In this document: piece by piece, positions 5,683 to 7,894 of the stretch
Layout of the letters: the number at the start of each line of letters is the position of its first letter
Numbering within the stretch: position 1 is the stretch's first letter
Origin: an uncultured Collinsella sp.
Lineage (GTDB): Bacteria > Actinomycetota > Coriobacteriia > Coriobacteriales > Coriobacteriaceae
Length of the DNA stretch: 7,894 bases
Direction: 5' to 3'
Assembly: GCA_900757465.1 (NCBI GenBank)
Contig: CAAENY010000077.1
Span: 1 to 7,894 of the forward strand
The notes under the pieces: generated by a model
Told to the model about the DNA's origin: nothing
Database searches by the model: none
The model's input: the letters and a program-made list of their open reading frames with translations, nothing else
Made by a program: the position numbers and the translations under genes

Positions 5683-5710
5683 ATTATCCATAAATGCAAC
5701 CAAATGTGAA
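5683..5710 (-). promoter_or_regulatory. Predicted rubrerythrin promoter
   Basis: On the minus strand TTCACA (5710-5705) and GATAAT (5688-5683) are 16 bp apart; each differs from the sigma-70-type consensus at one position. The start of transcription would fall near 5676, giving a leader of about 78 nt. The AT-rich stretch upstream (about 5711-5770) could act as an UP-like element. Prediction by eye only, but the match is good. Confidence 0.6.
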
Positions 5711-5756
5711 GCCTATTAGGAATGATTTTTAATAAAACAATTTTGAGATATGAAGA

Positions 5757-5772
5757 TGTTGATTGATTAACG
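5757..5772. promoter_or_regulatory. Rex-like palindrome, distal site
   Basis: TGTTGA-TTGA-TTAACG has the layout of a Rex operator (TTGTTAA-N4-TTAACAA): two near-complementary six-base arms 4 nt apart. The match is imperfect. Its first seven and last three bases (from 5756) align with the site at 5820-5836, 64 bp downstream. It lies between the divergent rubrerythrin and alcohol dehydrogenase genes. Confidence 0.3.
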
Positions 5773-5820
5773 ATTGGCAGGCCGTCTTTGACCGTCGCTG
5801 AGTACAATCGGTCGAGCAAA

Positions 5821-5836
5821 TGTTGACCAATCAACA
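5821..5836. promoter_or_regulatory. Rex-like palindrome, proximal site
   Basis: TGTTGA-CCAA-TCAACA is a perfect six-base palindrome with a 4-nt spacer. It ends 4 nt before the Shine-Dalgarno site of the alcohol dehydrogenase gene. It keeps the TGTT...AACA ends and spacing of Rex operators, differing at the inner position of each arm. A -10-like TACAAT lies at 5803-5808 without a good -35, so the palindrome would overlap the start of the transcript, where a repressor could block it. Rex itself is not in the window, so the assignment is inference. Confidence 0.4.
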
Positions 5837-5854
5837 AATGAAGGAGTTTCCTTT

Positions 5855-7075
5855 ATGCATCTAGCCCGTCGTGCCTGGTGCCGAACATATCAGACGGTTT
5901 TTCGCATTGCATTGCCGATCCTGCCCTATACCGAGCCGCGCATTTTGGAGCATGCCGAGGATGTGCCCGCGGTGCTTCAAAAGCGCTCGATCCAGAAGGT
6001 CCTTATCGTGACGGACCCTGGTATTGCACGTTTGGGGCTCACGGCATCACTCGAGCGTGCGCTTACGGCTCAGGGGGTTGGCGTTGCGGTCTATGCCGAA
6101 ACGCGTGCGAACCCCACGGTCTCGAATGTGGAGGAGGCGGCGTCCCTGTATCGAGAGAGCGCCTGCCAGGCCATTATCGGTTTTGGCGGAGGATCGGCCA
6201 TGGACTGCGCCAAGGGTGTGGGGGCGCGCATTGCGCAGCCAAGCAAGCCCATCAACAAGATGCGCGGCCTGCTGCGGATTCATCGTCGCCTGCCGCTTCT
6301 CATCGCCGTTCCCACCACGGCAGGCACGGGAAGCGAGGTCACGCTTGCGGCGGTAATTACCGATGACGAGACGCACTACAAGTACCCCATTAACGACTTT
6401 GTGCTTATCCCGCGCTTTGCGGTGCACGACCCCGAGTTTACGCGCGGTCTGCCCGCCTCCATTACGGGGCAGACGGGCATGGACGCTCTGACGCATGCCG
6501 TCGAGGCCTTTATCGGGCGAAGCACTACGCCCTATACGCGCAAGATGGCGCGACAGGCGGTGCAGCTTATCCACGACAATTTGCTCGAAGCCTATGAGCA
6601 TGGCGATGACATGCGTGCGCGCCGCAATATGCTTTCGGCGGCGTATAAGGCGGGCGTTGCGTTTACCCGCTCCTATGTTGGATACGTTCACGCCATCGCA
6701 CACAGCTTGGGTGGGCGTTACGGGATTCCGCACGGCTTGGCCAACGCGATCATCCTGCCGCACATGCTTCGCGCTTATGGTGACGCCGCCGCCCCCAAGC
6801 TTGCCGATCTTGCTCGCATGGCGGGCATTGCGCCGGCTACCGCGCAGGACAGTCTTGCGGCCGAGGCCTTTATCGATTGGGTCGACCGCATGAACGAGGC
6901 CCTGGGAATCCCCAAATATGTCTTGGGCATTCGCCGCTCCGACATTCCCGAGATGGCGGCGCATGCCGATGCCGAGGCCAATCCCCTATACCCCGTTCCA
7001 CTTTTGATGGACCGTTTGGAGCTCGAGCGTATGTACGAGGTCGTTGCGGGTGGTATGTTTGAGGACGAGAACTAG
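5855..7075 (+). CDS. Iron-containing (group III) alcohol dehydrogenase
   Basis: This 406-residue protein belongs to the Fe-ADH family, which interconverts alcohols and aldehydes with NAD(P)(H) in the cytoplasm. The N-terminal nucleotide-binding half carries IIGFGGGSAMDCAK (107-120) and PTTAGTGSE (153-161). The all-helical metal-binding half has the expected ligands: Asp210 and His214 in GMDALTHAVEA, His279 in YVHAIAHSLGG, and His293 in GIPHG. The first 22 residues form a basic then hydrophobic stretch (RRAWCRTYQTVFRIALPILP) absent from short family members; it lacks signal-peptide features and is probably a helix. The start follows aaggag at 5841-5846, 8 nt upstream. It is translationally adjacent to the aldehyde dehydrogenase gene, so the pair probably catalyses successive alcohol-aldehyde-acid steps. 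Substrate and preferred direction cannot be told. Confidence 0.94.
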   Translation: MHLARRAWCRTYQTVFRIALPILPYTEPRILEHAEDVPAVLQKRSIQKVLIVTDPGIARLGLTASLERALTAQGVGVAVYAETRANPTVSNVEEAASLYRESACQAIIGFGGGSAMDCAKGVGARIAQPSKPINKMRGLLRIHRRLPLLIAVPTTAGTGSEVTLAAVITDDETHYKYPINDFVLIPRFAVHDPEFTRGLPASITGQTGMDALTHAVEAFIGRSTTPYTRKMARQAVQLIHDNLLEAYEHGDDMRARRNMLSAAYKAGVAFTRSYVGYVHAIAHSLGGRYGIPHGLANAIILPHMLRAYGDAAAPKLADLARMAGIAPATAQDSLAAEAFIDWVDRMNEALGIPKYVLGIRRSDIPEMAAHADAEANPLYPVPLLMDRLELERMYEVVAGGMFEDEN

Positions 7076-7083
7076 GAGGGTCC

Positions 7084-7894
7084 ATGAACACCGAGGAAAT
7101 TGCGCGCATCATCGGCGACCAGCGCGCCTACTTTAAGACGCACGCCACGTTTGATGTCGATGCTCGGCGTCGTGCGCTCGTGAGTTTACGCGATGCGGTA
7201 CGGGCCCACGAGGCCGATATTGCCCATGCGCTCAAGACCGATTTGGGAAAGTCACATGACGAGGCGTATATGTGTGAGATCGGCACCTCGCTTTCCGAGA
7301 TTCGACATCAGATTGCGCATGCGGCTCGATGGAGTCGCCCGCGTCTGCGTCCGTGTGACCTCGCCAACGCCGTGAGTGTGTGCAAGACGCAGGCCGTGCC
7401 CTATGGCGTCACACTCATCATGGCTCCGTGGAACTACCCGTTTTTGCTGACGCTCGAGCCACTCGCCGGCGCCCTTGCCGCGGGCAATACCGTGGTCATC
7501 AAGCCGAGCGCCTATGCTCCGGCATCGAGCGCGGTGCTCAAGCAAATCTGTGAAGAGGCATTTGATCCGTGCCTGGTGACGGTTGTCGAGGGCGGGCGCG
7601 CCGAAAACGAAGCGCTGCTCGACGAGTGCTGGGACAAGATCTTCTTTACCGGTAGCGTTCCGGTCGGCAAGCTCGTCATGGAGCGTGCAAGTAAAAACCT
7701 TACGCCCGTGACGCTTGAGCTGGGCGGAAAGAGTCCCTGCATCGTGGATGCGACGGCAAACCTGAAGGTCGCGGCGCGGCGTATCGCCTTTGGTAAATGG
7801 CTCAACGTGGGGCAAACCTGTGTAGCGCCCGACTACTTGCTGGTCGATGCGCGCGTGCACGACGAGCTGCTGGACCTTATCAAGGAGGAGGCCC
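7084..7894 (+). CDS. Aldehyde dehydrogenase (ALDH3-like), 3' end outside the window
   Basis: The frame stays open to the window edge, giving 270 residues of a protein usually about 455-480 long. It is an NAD(P)-dependent aldehyde dehydrogenase: APWNYPF (114-120, oxyanion Asn117), VIKPSAYAP with Lys140, FTGSVPVGK (188-196), general-base Glu212 in LELGGKSP, and nucleophile Cys246 in GQTCVAPDY. The short N terminus and the APWNYP/GQTCVAPDY forms fit the ALDH3 branch (fatty, aromatic or other non-acylating aldehyde dehydrogenases), not the acylating AdhE type. The ATG follows aggaggg, which overlaps the stop codon of the alcohol dehydrogenase gene (TAG at 7073-7075), so the two form one operon with possible translational coupling. 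It probably oxidises the aldehyde made by its partner, or the reverse; the substrate is unknown. Confidence 0.93.
   Translation, partial: MNTEEIARIIGDQRAYFKTHATFDVDARRRALVSLRDAVRAHEADIAHALKTDLGKSHDEAYMCEIGTSLSEIRHQIAHAARWSRPRLRPCDLANAVSVCKTQAVPYGVTLIMAPWNYPFLLTLEPLAGALAAGNTVVIKPSAYAPASSAVLKQICEEAFDPCLVTVVEGGRAENEALLDECWDKIFFTGSVPVGKLVMERASKNLTPVTLELGGKSPCIVDATANLKVAARRIAFGKWLNVGQTCVAPDYLLVDARVHDELLDLIKEEA

Noticed and set aside
5599..5703. Upstream extension of rubrerythrin by 35 residues
   Set aside because: The extension covers the predicted promoter and leader, and the natural start MKFVCPVCGY has a good Shine-Dalgarno site.
5020..5709. Plus-strand open frame (229 codons) opposite rubrerythrin
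   Set aside because: It mirrors the rubrerythrin gene, crosses its promoter region, and has no family resemblance or ribosome binding site.
6047..6964. Minus-strand open frame (305 codons) opposite the alcohol dehydrogenase
   Set aside because: It is a shadow of a well-supported gene, with no recognisable motifs and no plausible start signal.
7252..7860. Minus-strand open frame (202 codons) at the right edge
   Set aside because: The plus strand encodes an aldehyde dehydrogenase with all catalytic motifs; the minus-strand frame is its shadow.

Overview
The window looks like chromosomal DNA from a gut actinobacterium of the Coriobacteriia, most likely Collinsella or a close relative. This rests on moderately GC-rich coding DNA, strong Shine-Dalgarno sites, and an anaerobe's gene set (reverse-type rubrerythrin, iron-dependent alcohol dehydrogenase). 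It is an inference from gene content and style, not a database match.

Left block (1-293): no gene is visible. It holds a strong terminator-like hairpin (22-62), itself enclosed by an 11-bp inverted repeat whose left arm starts at base 1. It also holds an 11-bp hairpin (148-182) and an imperfect inverted repeat of 25/27 nt with a 20-bp perfect core (181-260).

Vitamin B6 block (294-3377): pdxT and pdxS lie on the minus strand, 20 nt apart, and encode the two subunits of the DXP-independent PLP synthase. Diverging from them on the plus strand is a MocR/GntR-type regulator with an aminotransferase fold, best read as PdxR. The 145-bp shared intergenic region contains a plausible pdxS promoter. 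It also has two direct copies of aaggtcag, one abutting that promoter's -35 element. PdxR probably senses PLP through its aminotransferase domain and controls pdxST from here.

Repeat-nuclease block (3366-4908): two roughly 121-bp direct copies of a short element with terminal inverted repeats (aagtgagtag) flank a 377-codon gene. Its C-terminal half resembles DUF559/Vsr-like PD-(D/E)XK nuclease domains and its N-terminal half resembles AbiEi-type proteins. In both copies the element's first bases encode the last residues Leu-Ser-Glu and the stop codon of the gene upstream, so pdxR and the nuclease-like gene end identically inside the repeat. This is the most unusual part of the window.

Redox/alcohol block (4974-7894): a reverse rubrerythrin gene (minus strand, with its own promoter and a clear intrinsic terminator) diverges from an iron-containing alcohol dehydrogenase gene. 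The latter is followed, with stop codon and ribosome binding site overlapping, by an aldehyde dehydrogenase gene that runs off the right edge. Two Rex-like palindromes (six-base arms, 4-nt spacer) lie upstream of the alcohol dehydrogenase. They suggest, but do not prove, NADH/NAD-responsive control of alcohol-aldehyde interconversion.
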